From Tubiluchus corallicola (taxonomy: Eukaryota; Priapulida; Priapulimorpha; Priapulimorphida; Tubiluchidae), in assembly GCA_030141605.1 (NCBI GenBank), contig JAQGDQ010000454.1:1-62000 (forward strand): 62,000 bases of DNA. Direction: 5' to 3'. The translations under genes and the position numbers were made by a program. A model generated the notes under the pieces. The model worked only from the letters and a program-made list of their open reading frames with translations, did no database searches and was not told the DNA's origin. This document shows, in pieces, positions 45,906-55,512 of this stretch; the stretch's first letter is position 1, and each line of letters opens with the position of its first letter.

Positions 45906-46456
45906 ACGTAAATGGTTACCTTTCATAATGAAAATATAATTCTTACCTTGCGCCTAATATTTGGATGATGAAAGGGCAAGTACATAAAAATTGAATTTGA
46001 AAGAGTTTCGGAAGCTTTGATTATCTTGTGGTCTTTTTTCTTTTTACTTCCTGTAGAAGTTCGACTGTGACAACCATTATGGCATCATCATGTTTCTGTT
46101 GCAGTTTTAGCACTCGCTGACAAAACAGGAACTTACATCTCACCTGTAATTAACACCTGGGCGATGAGCGTCTGTATTACCTGTACAGGCCAATTGACCT
46201 GCCAAATTTCCCACGTTTTGCAGCTTCTCGTAAGTTTGTGACATCCGCTTATAAATCTTACTTGAACTTTAAGTCTTGTTTTGTTTTAAAATGTAATCCA
46301 TCAGACATAAAGAGAAACACAAAGTTTAATTGTGAAATGCAAAAGCAAGGTTACTAATAACAATAAACCACTAACAATTCAATGTTTTTGTAAGAAGATA
46401 TATATTGTCTCTGCACAGCGATGGCAGACGTTTTTAATATCACTACTGCTCTTGTT
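45906..46456. other. No gene seen
   Basis: AT-rich single-copy DNA. Confidence 0.4.
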
Positions 46457-46533
46457 ATTCAAATCACTTTTGTTTTTTGTTATTCAAGACAACGATATAA
46501 CAAATAGCAATTTGTAGGCAAGCAATGGGTAAG
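46457..46533. repeat. Flank segment shared with 41068-41132
   Basis: ATTCAAATCACTT, TTATTCAAGACAACGATATA and GCAATTTGTAGGCAAGCAAT directly precede a T2 element, as they do at 41068-41132. Confidence 0.85.
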
Positions 46534-47080
46534 TTAAAGGAAGACAGGATGATTTTTCAAGTACCCTTTAAGTTCGACGAAAAGTTTACATTTTAATACA
46601 ATTAATTCTGCAAAAGCGTTTCTGATAATTAAATAATAGATTAAAAACCTAATTAGCGAGCCCAACTATTGACGACACCACAAGCTAACATAATTTTCAG
46701 CAGCAAAAATATTCCACGAGCGTGTTGCACGAGATTGTGAAAATGAAAACTGAAGTGCAGTGTGACTGTAAGATATTCAGTCTGTTGTGCTAAGCAAGTT
46801 TAAAACGTGTGTAGTTCGTCAGAAACTAACATATCTGAACTGAGAGGTACAGCACCTGCTTTTGTGCAATGCGTTTCCGAAATGCATGCGCTAGTGGCCG
46901 TCTAACTAGAGAATGGCGAAATCTATGTAACAGCGAAGAATTAGAGGCGCGAGCTTGTGTTTGTGTGGTAATAATTCTTTCACATAAACCATATTTGAAA
47001 AATAGTGCATTTCCTTTTAATATCTTAAAGAGTAGATTGTTTTGACCTACAGTTTAACATTGGATCCGGTTTTACTTTAA
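46534..47080 (+). mobile_element. T2 element, internally shortened copy
   Basis: TTAAAGGAAGACAGGATGAT to GGATCCGGTTTTACTTTAA with TTAA at both tips. A segment around the GAGCTGTCGAACGTG region present in other copies is partly missing. Confidence 0.88.
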
Positions 47081-47093
47081 CGTTGTAAGCAAA

Positions 47094-47354
47094 ATGTTAC
47101 AATGGAGATGTACCAGGTCGCTTCATTATACACAAAGTGCAGGAATTTCAACGCTACGTGAACAATGGCTGACCTTTGGCAAGAGAGGGCATCTTCGTTT
47201 GTTCTTTTCCAGCCCGTTCATTAGGCATTGTGAACGTGCAAAAGAATTGCTCATTAAGAAATTCATCTGGATTACTTGTCGTGGAATATTTGATGTTCGC
47301 TCCCTGATTCTACAATTTAGACACCTCGTTTACAATTTCATTGGCATGTCTTAA
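47094..47354 (+). CDS. 86-codon ORF, product unknown
   Basis: ATG 47094 to stop at 47352-47354, beginning MLQWRCTRSLHYTQSAGIST and ending in Leu/Phe/Ile-rich sequence. It lies exactly between a T2 and a T1-like element and is not part of either. Internal acceptor-like GTTCTTTTCCAG near 47211 offers another reading. No domain is recognised. Confidence 0.2.
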   Translation: MLQWRCTRSLHYTQSAGISTLREQWLTFGKRGHLRLFFSSPFIRHCERAKELLIKKFIWITCRGIFDVRSLILQFRHLVYNFIGMS

Positions 47355-47384
47355 AATGAATCCAGAATTTAGGAAGTTTTTTCA

Positions 47385-47826
47385 GTTAAAGGACAAAAAG
47401 CCCCTTACTTATGTAAAGTTAAAAAAATTACATGTCGCCTTATTGCGTACAGAGCTTACATTAGCAGTAACACTGTATAAAAAATTAAACGTCCAGAATG
47501 ACCATTTTAGCGGTAAAACTTTCGAAACAAGTTCAGATAACATTACGAGTATTTGTAGTGCACTTTTCACTAACTAAGTAAAAGTTTAAATTAATTTATC
47601 CTGTTAGCAGGATTAATAATGTGTTTTGGTGAATCAGTGTTGCATACTGGGAAGGTTTTACCAGTTGAGACGAATATTTTAAATTATTTAATTATGTAAA
47701 AATGTTCTTTTTAGTTACATAAAATTTCCAAACAGTTAAGCCTAATGCTAAGCTATATAACTCTGTATGGAAAGTTTTTTGTGACGCACTTAAAAATTCT
47801 CTTTTCTTAATCTCTAATCTTTAAAG
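47385..47826 (-). mobile_element. T1-related element, diverged and shortened
   Basis: Starts TTAAAGGACAAAAAGCCCC. It keeps TTCGAAACAAGTTCAGATAAC, GCATACTGGGAAGGTTTTACC and GTATGGAAAGTTTTTTGTGAC. The half carrying TGACGTCA and GGCGCC is absent; it ends near AATCTTTAAAG. Confidence 0.75.
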
Positions 47827-48119
47827 GTTAAGGTGTAATCTCTAGAAATATTAAGATCTTAATATTGGATATTAAATATTAAAAATATTAAAAAATCTCT
47901 AAGGAATTAAAACCTAAAAAATTCTCCTTAATCCAGCATTAATGACCATATTTGTGCGTCTGACCACAAAGCTGATTTTATAATTTCAGCGTTGTGACCA
48001 GAACTACAAATAACCGGGAGTTATTAATAAAAGAAATTTTATCTAGGTGCCTTAGTGAGCCTTGTCTTAATGTACAAAGTAGTTCAATTCCTTTAAATTT
48101 ATTTTTAAACATTTAGCTA
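47827..48119. other. Spacer with a perfect 20-bp palindrome
   Basis: AATATTAAGATCTTAATATT at 47847-47866 is a perfect palindrome, followed by TATTAAATATTAAAAATATT. Otherwise AT-rich with no gene. Confidence 0.6.
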
Positions 48120-48406
48120 TATGTTACTGTATCAATTTCTTTTACTCAGGTCTGTTTAATCATTACCTTGTTGGTTTTTTGCACATACATAATTAGTGCT
48201 TAAGTTACTGCATCAATTTTTACTGGTTTGTTTATTCATCACCTATTTGGCTTCTGTTAACTACTTAATTAGGAACTTGGGAAAAACTAGTTGCAAACCA
48301 AAAGACTGATTAACACTTGTAAAGAAATAACTCTTCTAGTTAAAAACAACACAACTTTATTAAAAACTTTCACATTAACAAGTTAAAAGTTAAAATCATG
48401 CCAAAG

Positions 48407-48436
48407 GTTTCGACTAGCCACTGCTGTCATCATCAG
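48407..48436 (-). ncRNA. Hammerhead-ribozyme-like core (left arm)
   Basis: Minus strand CTGATGATGAC-AGC-AGTG-GCT-A-GTC-GAAAC, identical in this span to the left-arm core of copy 1. Identity between copies 22 kb apart contrasts with changes in flanking sequence. Stem III and cleavage site are not resolved. Confidence 0.5.
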
Positions 48437-48627
48437 TGGTAAATTTACAAATATACAACCAGTTTATGTAGGCAGAGCCTATTATGCATTAATTAAGTAG
48501 TCAAGTTACTGTATCAATTTCTTTACTGGTCTGTTTATTCATCACCTATTTGACTTCTGTTAACTACTTAATTAGTGCATAATAGGCTCTGCCTATATAA
48601 ACTGGTTGCATGTTTGTAAATTTACCA

Positions 48628-48656
48628 CTGATGATGACAGCAGCAGCCTGCGGAAA
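48628..48656 (+). ncRNA. Hammerhead-ribozyme-like core, degraded stem II
   Basis: CTGATGATGACAGCAGCAGCC followed by TGCGGAAAC. The two core boxes remain but the GAC/GTC base of stem II is lost (GAC against GCG), so this arm is probably inactive. Confidence 0.4.
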
Positions 48657-48716
48657 CGTTTCACATGATTTTAACTTTTTAACGTAAAAGTTTTAATAAA
48701 GTTGTCTTGTTTAACT

Positions 48717-49239
48717 ATAACAGAAATTTCTTCAGGCCACTTTTGGACTCAAATTTGGGCAAAAGTTGGCCTGAAATGCGACTAGAGAAAAGACTATAGA
48801 AATTACCAACAGACAAAAGTGGACACGGACCACGAATACTAATTAGTCTGATTAGAAATGGATTGATAACCCGATCATAATTATAAAAATTGTTTATTTT
48901 AATATTTAACGATCTGCAGCTTTCCAATTTTGATTTTTTTAATTCTGCTTCTGCTGCTTCTCGTAGGCTGATGTTGGACATTCGTCGATGTAGAGTAGCT
49001 GCTCGTAAATTCAGTTTTTCCCTCGGGCTTCTTAGCTGTGGAGTTCTCCTCAAGATAATTTTCTCCGGAAATCTATAACCTTGCTTAATTCAAGAAGAAC
49101 CTAAATGGATTCTGTCGCTTACTAACTGTTTATATGGATTCTGTTTTTCTAGACACTTATTAATATGTCCGCCATTTTACCATAGGCCTTGTCTTGTTGA
49201 TTTGCATTCAAAAATCTAGTCATACACCGATTTCTTTAT
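48717..49239. other. No clear gene
   Basis: A 112-codon minus-strand frame (48715-49053) begins MRRTPQLRSPREKLNLRAAT and has a protein-like start, but there is no supporting splice or domain evidence and its end lies in the P element. Confidence 0.25.
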
Positions 49240-49860
49240 TTAAAGCAAAACCAGATCTGATGTTAAACTGTAGGTTAAAACAATCTACTCTTTAAAATAT
49301 TGAGAGAAACGTACTATTTTTTCAAAAATGACTTACGTGAAAGAATTATTACCAGACAAACACAACTTCACGCTCGTGTCACTAGTTCTTCGCTGTTACA
49401 TGCATTTCACCATTCTCTAGTTAGATAGGTACTAGCACCTGCATTTCAGAAGCGCATTACACAAAAACAAGTACTTACCTTCCAGTTCAGATGTGTTAGT
49501 TTGTGACGAACTAAACACCTTTGACAGGTCATGCGTGAGCACAGCGGTAAATCTGAAACTCGAATTTTTATCTAAACACTTGCCTAGTTTTAGTATAACA
49601 CCCTGAATATCTTACAGCACTTCAATTTTTGTCTTTCGCAAACACGTGCAACACGATCGTGGAATATTTTAGCTGTTGAAATTTAGGTTAGTTTGTGATG
49701 TCATCAACAGTTGGGCTCGCCCGTCGTTAATTAAGTTTTCAATCTGTTATTTAATTAGCTATCAGAAACGCTTTTGCAGTATTAATTGCGTGAAATTATT
49801 TACTTTTTATCGGACTTGAAAATGGGGTAGTATATGAAAAAGCATCCTGTCTTCCTTTAA
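49240..49860 (-). mobile_element. T2 element, full-length copy
   Basis: TTAAAGCAAAACCAGATCTG to AGCATCCTGTCTTCCTTTAA, 621 bp with TTAA at both tips. The frame starting MTYVKELLPDKHNFTLVSL appears but stops after about 35 codons. Confidence 0.9.
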
Positions 49861-50607
49861 GCTTTGTATTAGTCAAAAAGACTCTTAAAATCCTCGTGCA
49901 AATGAACGTTGCAGATTGTTTAGTCCACTACTGGTAATTGCATGCTGTGACCACTTGGGGGTGGCTTTGACAGCTACAAGTATCTAAAATGGAAAGTACA
50001 CGTTTTTTTACCCGCCCACACACTCCACCCAATCAATTTTCTCAGTTATCTGCCCATCCCATGACTCTGAACGCATCTATGGTAATGGCTGGATCAATTT
50101 GAATGTTTACTTATGCTTAATTGGGTTGCGGGTAGAGATGAGGGGCTAATACCCTCAACCTGAGGTTGGTGTGGTGGACAATACCCCAAATGTGGGCAGC
50201 ACATGTTTTCAATTAAATTGCATAAATACGTATTTTAGTTACTTATTATTTCGCGTTTGTTTTAAGCTCAGCCCTCTTTGGATCTGCCCTCCAGTTCTTG
50301 ATCGCTGGTCAGATTTTCACGGCCACTTGAGCGATTTTCAATTAGCGGAAGCGGTTTGACTGCAAATTTGAGGAGATTATCATCTTTTTGGGAAGAAAAT
50401 GACCCACTCTGGTTTGGCTAATGCTCAAGATGTAACAAAAGCTTACCCTGTCTAAAGCTGAGCAATGGTCATTTGAACTGGACATTGTCCGAATTGAAAG
50501 CTGAGAGCCGTAAGTAGGGATATTACAAAAACTGTGGGTGGCTGAAATTCTGAAATGCTTGGCGTTTTTGCGAATGTAAATCGAGAACCTGTTTTTGCGC
50601 TAACGAT
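49861..50607. other. No gene seen
   Basis: Slightly more GC-rich stretch around 50020-50330 with a 62-codon frame (50171-50359). No support for coding. Confidence 0.35.
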
Positions 50608-50710
50608 TTTATGATTTATGTTAATGCTACGTTAATGATCTTATGATTTATGTTAATGTTATGTTAATGGTTTTATGATTTATGTTAATGTTATGTTGAT
50701 TATTTTATAC
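50608..50710. repeat. 31-32-bp tandem repeat, three units
   Basis: ATGATTTATGTTAATG occurs at 50611, 50643 and 50674, each followed by TTA/CTACGTTAATG or TTATGTT.AT. Confidence 0.9.
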
Positions 50711-50799
50711 TTATCAAAAGAAATTTAAAGCACGAAATTTATGTGGTGAATTAATTGCACATGACATGAAGCACGTGACATGAAGCACGTGTTATGAAG

Positions 50800-50870
50800 C
50801 CTGGTGGCCCAACAGGTACAGCATCTTGTCTTCAGCAAAAAGCTGCAACTTCGAATACTGCTTAGCTAAA
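50800..50870 (+). other. tRNA-like A-box and B-box pair
   Basis: TGGCCCAACAGGT (A-box-like) and ACTTCGAATAC (B-box-like) are about 43 bp apart, as in a tRNA-derived Pol III promoter. A full cloverleaf is not convincing and the B box departs from GGTTCGAATCC. It could be a relic tRNA-SINE head. Confidence 0.25.
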
Positions 50871-50886
50871 CTCGTTTGAGATAATT

Positions 50887-51314
50887 TTAAGGAAGACAGG
50901 ATGATTTTTTCATATACTATCACATTTTCAAGACCGATGAAAAGTATACATTTTAACACGATTAATAGTGCAAAGGCGTTTCTGGTAGTCAAATAATTGA
51001 TTAAAGTCTTAATTAACGGCGGGCGATCCCAACTATTGATGACATCACAAACTAACATAATATTCAACAGTAAAAATATTCCATGAGCGTGTTGCACGTG
51101 CTCAAAATGCAGGCGCTAGTGTCCATCTAATTACCGAACGTTGAAATGCATGAAACAATGAAGAACTAGTGGCGCGAACGTGATATTGTGTTTGTGTGGT
51201 AATAATTCTTTCACATAAGTCATTTTTCAAAAAAATTGTATTTTGCTTTTTAATATTTTGAAGAGTAGATTGTTTTGACCTTCAGTTTAAGATGGGGTCC
51301 GGTTTTGCTTGAAA
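50887..51314 (+). mobile_element. T2 element, internally deleted copy
   Basis: TTAAGGAAGACAGGATGATT to GGGTCCGGTTTTGCTT. The middle (GAGCTGTCGAACGTG to CTGAACTGAGAGG region) is missing. It directly abuts a T1-like fragment. Confidence 0.85.
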
Positions 51315-51656
51315 GCACATATCCAAAAAATCCATACAAAGTTGTGAAAACTAATGTAATTGGAAGGAAAATTCCTAATAATTTGAAATGTTTGCTCAAA
51401 GTGATAAAGCATCACCGAGTCATTTTCCCAGTGTGCACCACTGGCTCACCAAAAACGCATTTAAAAATCTTATTGACAGAATAATGTAATTTATGCTTTT
51501 GTCACGAAGGCTCTGTTTGCTTTTTCAGACTTTACCTTTTATCTTGAACTTAGCGTCAAAACGGCTAACAGACATGCCGGGAATTTGAATTTACAAGTTT
51601 TAGACAGGGTTACTGTTAACGCAAACCCTGTATGCAATAAGACAGCATGTAAAAGA
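51315..51656 (+). mobile_element. T1-related fragment, diverged
   Basis: It keeps GTGCACCACTGGCTCACCAAAA, CGTCAAAACGGCTAACAGA, GAATTTACAAGTTTTAGACAG and AACCCTGTATGCAATAAGAC in T1 order. The left part and right terminus are missing. It ends where a purine repeat begins. Confidence 0.7.
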
Positions 51657-51785
51657 GGGAGAGAGATAGAATGGAGCGAGTGAAAGAGTGGGAGAGAGAG
51701 GAAGAGAGAGAGCGAAAGAAAGGGAGAGAGAGAAAAAAGAGAGAGAGAGAGAAAAAGAGGGAGAGAGAAAAACAGAGAAAGAGAG
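51657..51785. repeat. (GA)-rich purine tract
   Basis: Imperfect GAGA/GAAA purine repeat that replaced or invaded the right end of the T1-like fragment. Confidence 0.9.
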
Positions 51786-52549
51786 CACTCTCGTATGCAC
51801 GTCAACGTCGTCTCTCATTTTACGATTTTTTAGTTTTTTAGTTATTCTGTACAATCTTAAAACTTATTTAAAGTAGTTAAATAATACTTAAACGTAGCTT
51901 GATTTTCATTAACCACGCGTCGGTGACATCACCTAATTTTCATAATAAATGCAATTATCCAACCCGACTTTATTTTTACTTGGACAAAAGGCTAAAAAGA
52001 CGATCTGTCATTTCTGCAACAAATCAATTAAAATGACTCAATCAAAATGAAAAGGTGACCTTGTTGAACGTGCAAAAGAGAACATTGCATAATGAAATTT
52101 CACTAAATTGGCCGTTGTACTCAAGCAATCAGGCAGGTATGAATGAATTCATAAAATACTTTATCAATTATGGCTCTTGTTGGCATGAAAGGCGCATACA
52201 GCCAACCACTTTGTCTTCCTTATAGAAAGCGCCCTCTGTGAGAGTAGGTAATCCTGCAAACCGGAAACGGAAATACATTCAATGGAATAATCGACTGCGT
52301 GAAATCTGCTTAGATCTGTCGTGTTACATGTATTACGCAGGAAATGAGGCTTTTTCTAAAGCTAACTTTTGGTGTTTTGCAAGTGAGGTTGAATAGCACC
52401 CTTATGCTGGATCCACCCTGATTTTCGTTGTAAATTCTATAGATTATTGACGTGAAAATTGTGCTTTTGTGTTACACTCTGTGCGCGCAATTATTATGCA
52501 CGACTGCCTGAGATGTGTGCGACTGATTTTTGATTTCTTGACTTAAGGT
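51786..52549. other. No gene seen
   Basis: AT-rich single-copy DNA. Confidence 0.4.
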
Positions 52550-52722
52550 CCGACTCCAAGTGCGCGTAATGCATGATGCGTGATGCGCGATGCGTATACA
52601 ACAGTTTATATTCAAACACGTGGAAGTGTTTCCATGTATGCGTAAAGCGTAATCCGTAATGCGTGATACGTATTCAATCGAAAGTGAATACTATCGTCTG
52701 AATACGCATCACACATCGCCTT
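52550..52722. repeat. Inverted repeat with GATGCGTGATGCG ends
   Basis: Left part GTGATGCGCGATGCGTATAC and right part GAATACGCATCACACATCGC are inverted relatives. A central repeat of GCGTAA.GCGTAATCCGTAAT occurs. About 170 bp, foldback-like, abutting a truncated A element. Confidence 0.55.
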
Positions 52723-52992
52723 GCAACCCACGCTATTGTAATAGTAACAGTTTGAACAGCTAGCTAGAACCTTACCTAGTTCATTTCTTGTTATTTCCAA
52801 GCAAGATCCTGCTAGTAAATCACTCTACGAATAGACTAATGCATAATTAAGTAAAGTCCAGGTAAAACAACTGAAGTTACTGAACTAATGCTATGCGTTA
52901 TCGATTGTAGTTAAGACACGTGCTGTGATACACCTAACCTTTGACCTACAGCAACTGCGCTTGCGCACAACGAAATTGTGAAAAGGCTTATT
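52723..52992 (-). mobile_element. A element, truncated copy 4
   Basis: Starts inside the family at about CCACGCTATTGTAATAGTAAC and ends GAAATTGTGAAAAGGCTTATT. It shares AGAACCTTACCTAGTTCATT and GCAAGATCCTGCTAGTAAAT. The left end is missing next to the foldback at 52550-52722. Confidence 0.82.
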
Positions 52993-53279
52993 GTTGTTTC
53001 TCCACATAATAACGTACATAGTTATAAGCAAAACGTTTGCGTTCAAACTGTTTGATCAAAGTTATTATTTTACCTGGCGCACACCTGGCGGCTAGTTCTG
53101 GAAGATTTTCTCTTTGTACCCGACAGCTGCCGACTTATTACAGTATTTGTCAGTTTCTTGTCAAAACCAGCGACGTGGTGGGTCTACAGAGTTGAAGTTT
53201 ATGGTGTCAAATCTTGTCAAATCTCAACTAGGTATTACATATCAGGAAATTGGACACTGGGGGTTTATGGCGGATTATT
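52993..53279. other. No clear gene
   Basis: A plus-strand frame beginning at 53114 (TAADLLQYLSVSCQNQRR) has some protein character before it runs into the triplet repeat. No splice support is strong. Confidence 0.2.
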
Positions 53280-53420
53280 TTATTGCCGTCGTTGTTGCTG
53301 TTGTTGTTGTTGTTGTCGTTGTCGTCTTCGTTGTTAACATCTGCGTTTTGTGTTTTATGGTTGTTTTTCACTGCTGCTGCTGCAGCTACTGTTATTTGTT
53401 GTTGTTGTTGTTGTTGTTGG
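53280..53420. repeat. (GTT)n-rich compound repeat, first block
   Basis: Contains GTTGTTAACATCTGCGTTTTG and CTGCTGCTGCAGCTACTGTT, a unit that recurs at about 53878 and 54058. It joins directly to a T1 fragment. Confidence 0.9.
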
Positions 53421-53554
53421 GGTCGGAACAGCATTGCGGGAGATTTAAAATGAAAACGGTACGACATATGCATAAAATAGCTGTAAAGTAATATAATTTT
53501 TCAAGGCGATTTTTCTGAAACCTACTTCAGGTACCCCTTTTCTTGTCCTTTAAG
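53421..53554 (-). mobile_element. T1 right-end fragment
   Basis: GGTCGGAACAGCATTGCGGG to CCCTTTTCTTGTCCTTTAA. The left boundary is the (GTT)n tract. It falls at the GCGCCGTTGGAAC position of T1, so the repeat may have grown from that GTTG. Confidence 0.85.
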
Positions 53555-53721
53555 CATTAACCTGTCAAGGAAAATGTGAATCTGTCAACCAGTTATGTTC
53601 ATACGAATAATTTTGTACAAGAATCCTACAACTGTTTCAGGTCTCTAACACCTGCTGGTGGTATCTGTTCTCTGGACTGTGAAATTTGCAATAACGTGAT
53701 TACCTGGAATATGTACCTGTA

Positions 53722-54303
53722 TCTTTGATTAATGCAGGCTTTGTATTGCTGTTCAACCCTCTAGAGGTCATGGTTGTTTTTGTTGTCTGTGGTTGGCACT
53801 TTCGCTGTCGTTGTCGTCGTTGCTGATGTCGTTGTCGTCTTTTTTGCTTGTTGTTGTTCTTGTTACTGTCACTGTCGTTGTTAACATCGGCGTCTCGCAT
53901 TTTAGGTTTGATTTTCACAACTTCTGCTGCTGCAGCTACTGTTATTTGTTGCTGTTGTTGTTGTTGTTGTCGTCGTCTTCGTCGTCGTCATTGTTGATGT
54001 TGTTGTTGCTGTCACTGTCGCTGCCGCTGCCGCTGCCGCTGCCGCTGTCGCTGTCGTTGTTAACATCGGCGTCTCTCATTTTATGTTTGAATTTCACAAC
54101 TTCTGCTGCTGCAGCTACTGTTATTTGTTGTTGTTGTTGTTGTTATTGTTGTTGTTGTTGTTGCTGTTGCTGCTGCTGCTGCTGCTGCTGCTGTTGCTGC
54201 TGTTGTTGCTGTCCCTATCAATGTCGCTGTCGCTGTCGTTGTCATTGTGTATCTTTGATTAATGCTGGCTTGGTATTGCTATTCAACCCTCCACAGGTCA
54301 TGA
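53722..54303. repeat. ~525-bp tandem duplication rich in GTT/GTC/GCT triplets
   Basis: ATCTTTGATTAATGC.GGCTT with ATTCAACCCTC occurs at about 53727 and 54252. Between them, a ~180-bp unit (GTTAACATCGGCGTCTC, then CTTCTGCTGCTGCAGCTACT, then GTT/GCT runs) occurs twice, with a third related copy near 53333. On the minus strand each unit reads QQITVAAAAEVV and KMRDADVNNDSDS in the same frame. The plus-strand 199-codon frame is Leu/Ser repeat. Confidence 0.8.
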
Positions 54304-54696
54304 GTGCAGGGCAGCTGCACTCTGTCATTGTTTGTGTCCGAAAGAGGAATCTGATATCTCTTGATGGTCAGTACATATTCAGCCGCTTATAATAGAAGCC
54401 TTTGTTCGTCTTGTTGACCACCAGATGAAACCTTTATCTGCTTTTGACCACTGAGCGTTGAATTGACCACTAGCTTGGTCAATATGCATGAACAGCTGCT
54501 GTTGTTTTATGACAAAGTTTAGTAAATAATGTCTGGAAAAATGGGGGAAAATGAAAACTGTGAAGTTTTTTAGTATATAGCTAGGAATCTTTCCCTTTCC
54601 TGTTCTTGCTTTTCATTTCATGTTTTCCTTCCTACATTCTCCTTCTACTCTTTTCTTTCTTTGTTTCTGTTTTCCTTCTTTCTTCATTTCTTTCAT
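54304..54696. other. Spacer with a short exon-like piece
   Basis: After CCTCCACAG near 54297 the plus strand reads VMSAGQLHSVIVCVRKRNL then ISLDGQYIFSRL and stops at 54390-54392. It looks peptide-like, but the acceptor is part of the duplicated repeat and no donor partner is known. Confidence 0.2.
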
Positions 54697-54960
<264 letters not shown>

Positions 54961-54994
54961 CCTTTTTTATTCCTTTTTTTGTATATCAGATTTT

Positions 54995-55196
54995 CTGTCT
55001 GTCTGTCTGTGTGCCTGCCTGTCTGTCTATGTATGTATGTATGATGTGTGTGTGTGCGCGCGTGCGTGCGCACGCGTGCGTGCGTCTGTCTGTCTGTCTG
55101 CCTGTTTGTCTATCTATCTATCTATCTACCTACCTACCTACCTACCTACCTACCTACCTACCTACCTAAATACCTACCTACCTACCTACCTAACCA
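54995..55196. repeat. Compound tetranucleotide repeat
   Basis: Successive blocks of CTGT, ATGT, GT/GC (GCGCGCGTGCGTGCGCACGC near 55056, potential Z-DNA), CTGT, CTAT and CTAC. Confidence 0.95.
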
Positions 55197-55512
55197 ACCA
55201 TACCCACCCACCTGTCTTCTAATAATTGGTCTGCACCAAAACATTTATTAATGAACGAAATGTCTTGTTATGTTACTGTCCACTGAACTCAACGAACCCA
55301 AAGTCTGTGTCAAATGTATTGGATTAGCTACAGAAAAACAGGATAGGATTACGACTGATGTTGATATGTGTATAGCGCAAATTAAAAGCGATTGACCCAA
55401 TAAATAAGTGTTGTTAATATTAGGATTAAAACTTGAAAAACCTTGATCCACTTTGTTTTATAAGTTTAAATGTTATTAAGCAATGTAACAATGACAATTC
55501 AGATAAAATGAT
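55197..55512. other. Spacer
   Basis: Nothing recognised. Confidence 0.4.

Larger units (their letters stand above)
48120..48716. mobile_element. P element copy 2: palindrome with hammerhead-like cores
   Basis: Same architecture as 26196-26657: inverted arms about 48336-48500 and 48556-48716 with TATATAAACTGG and AATAAAGTTGTC in the right arm. Here the central segment (GTCTGTTTATTCATCACCTA) also occurs twice to the left (about 48120-48275). Extra partial copies of the spacer therefore sit outside the arm, pointing to tandem or partial duplication of the element. Confidence 0.8.

Noticed and set aside
50800-50870. A functional tRNA gene
   Set aside because: Only box-like spacing is convincing. 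The cloverleaf stems do not pair well and the B box is off consensus.
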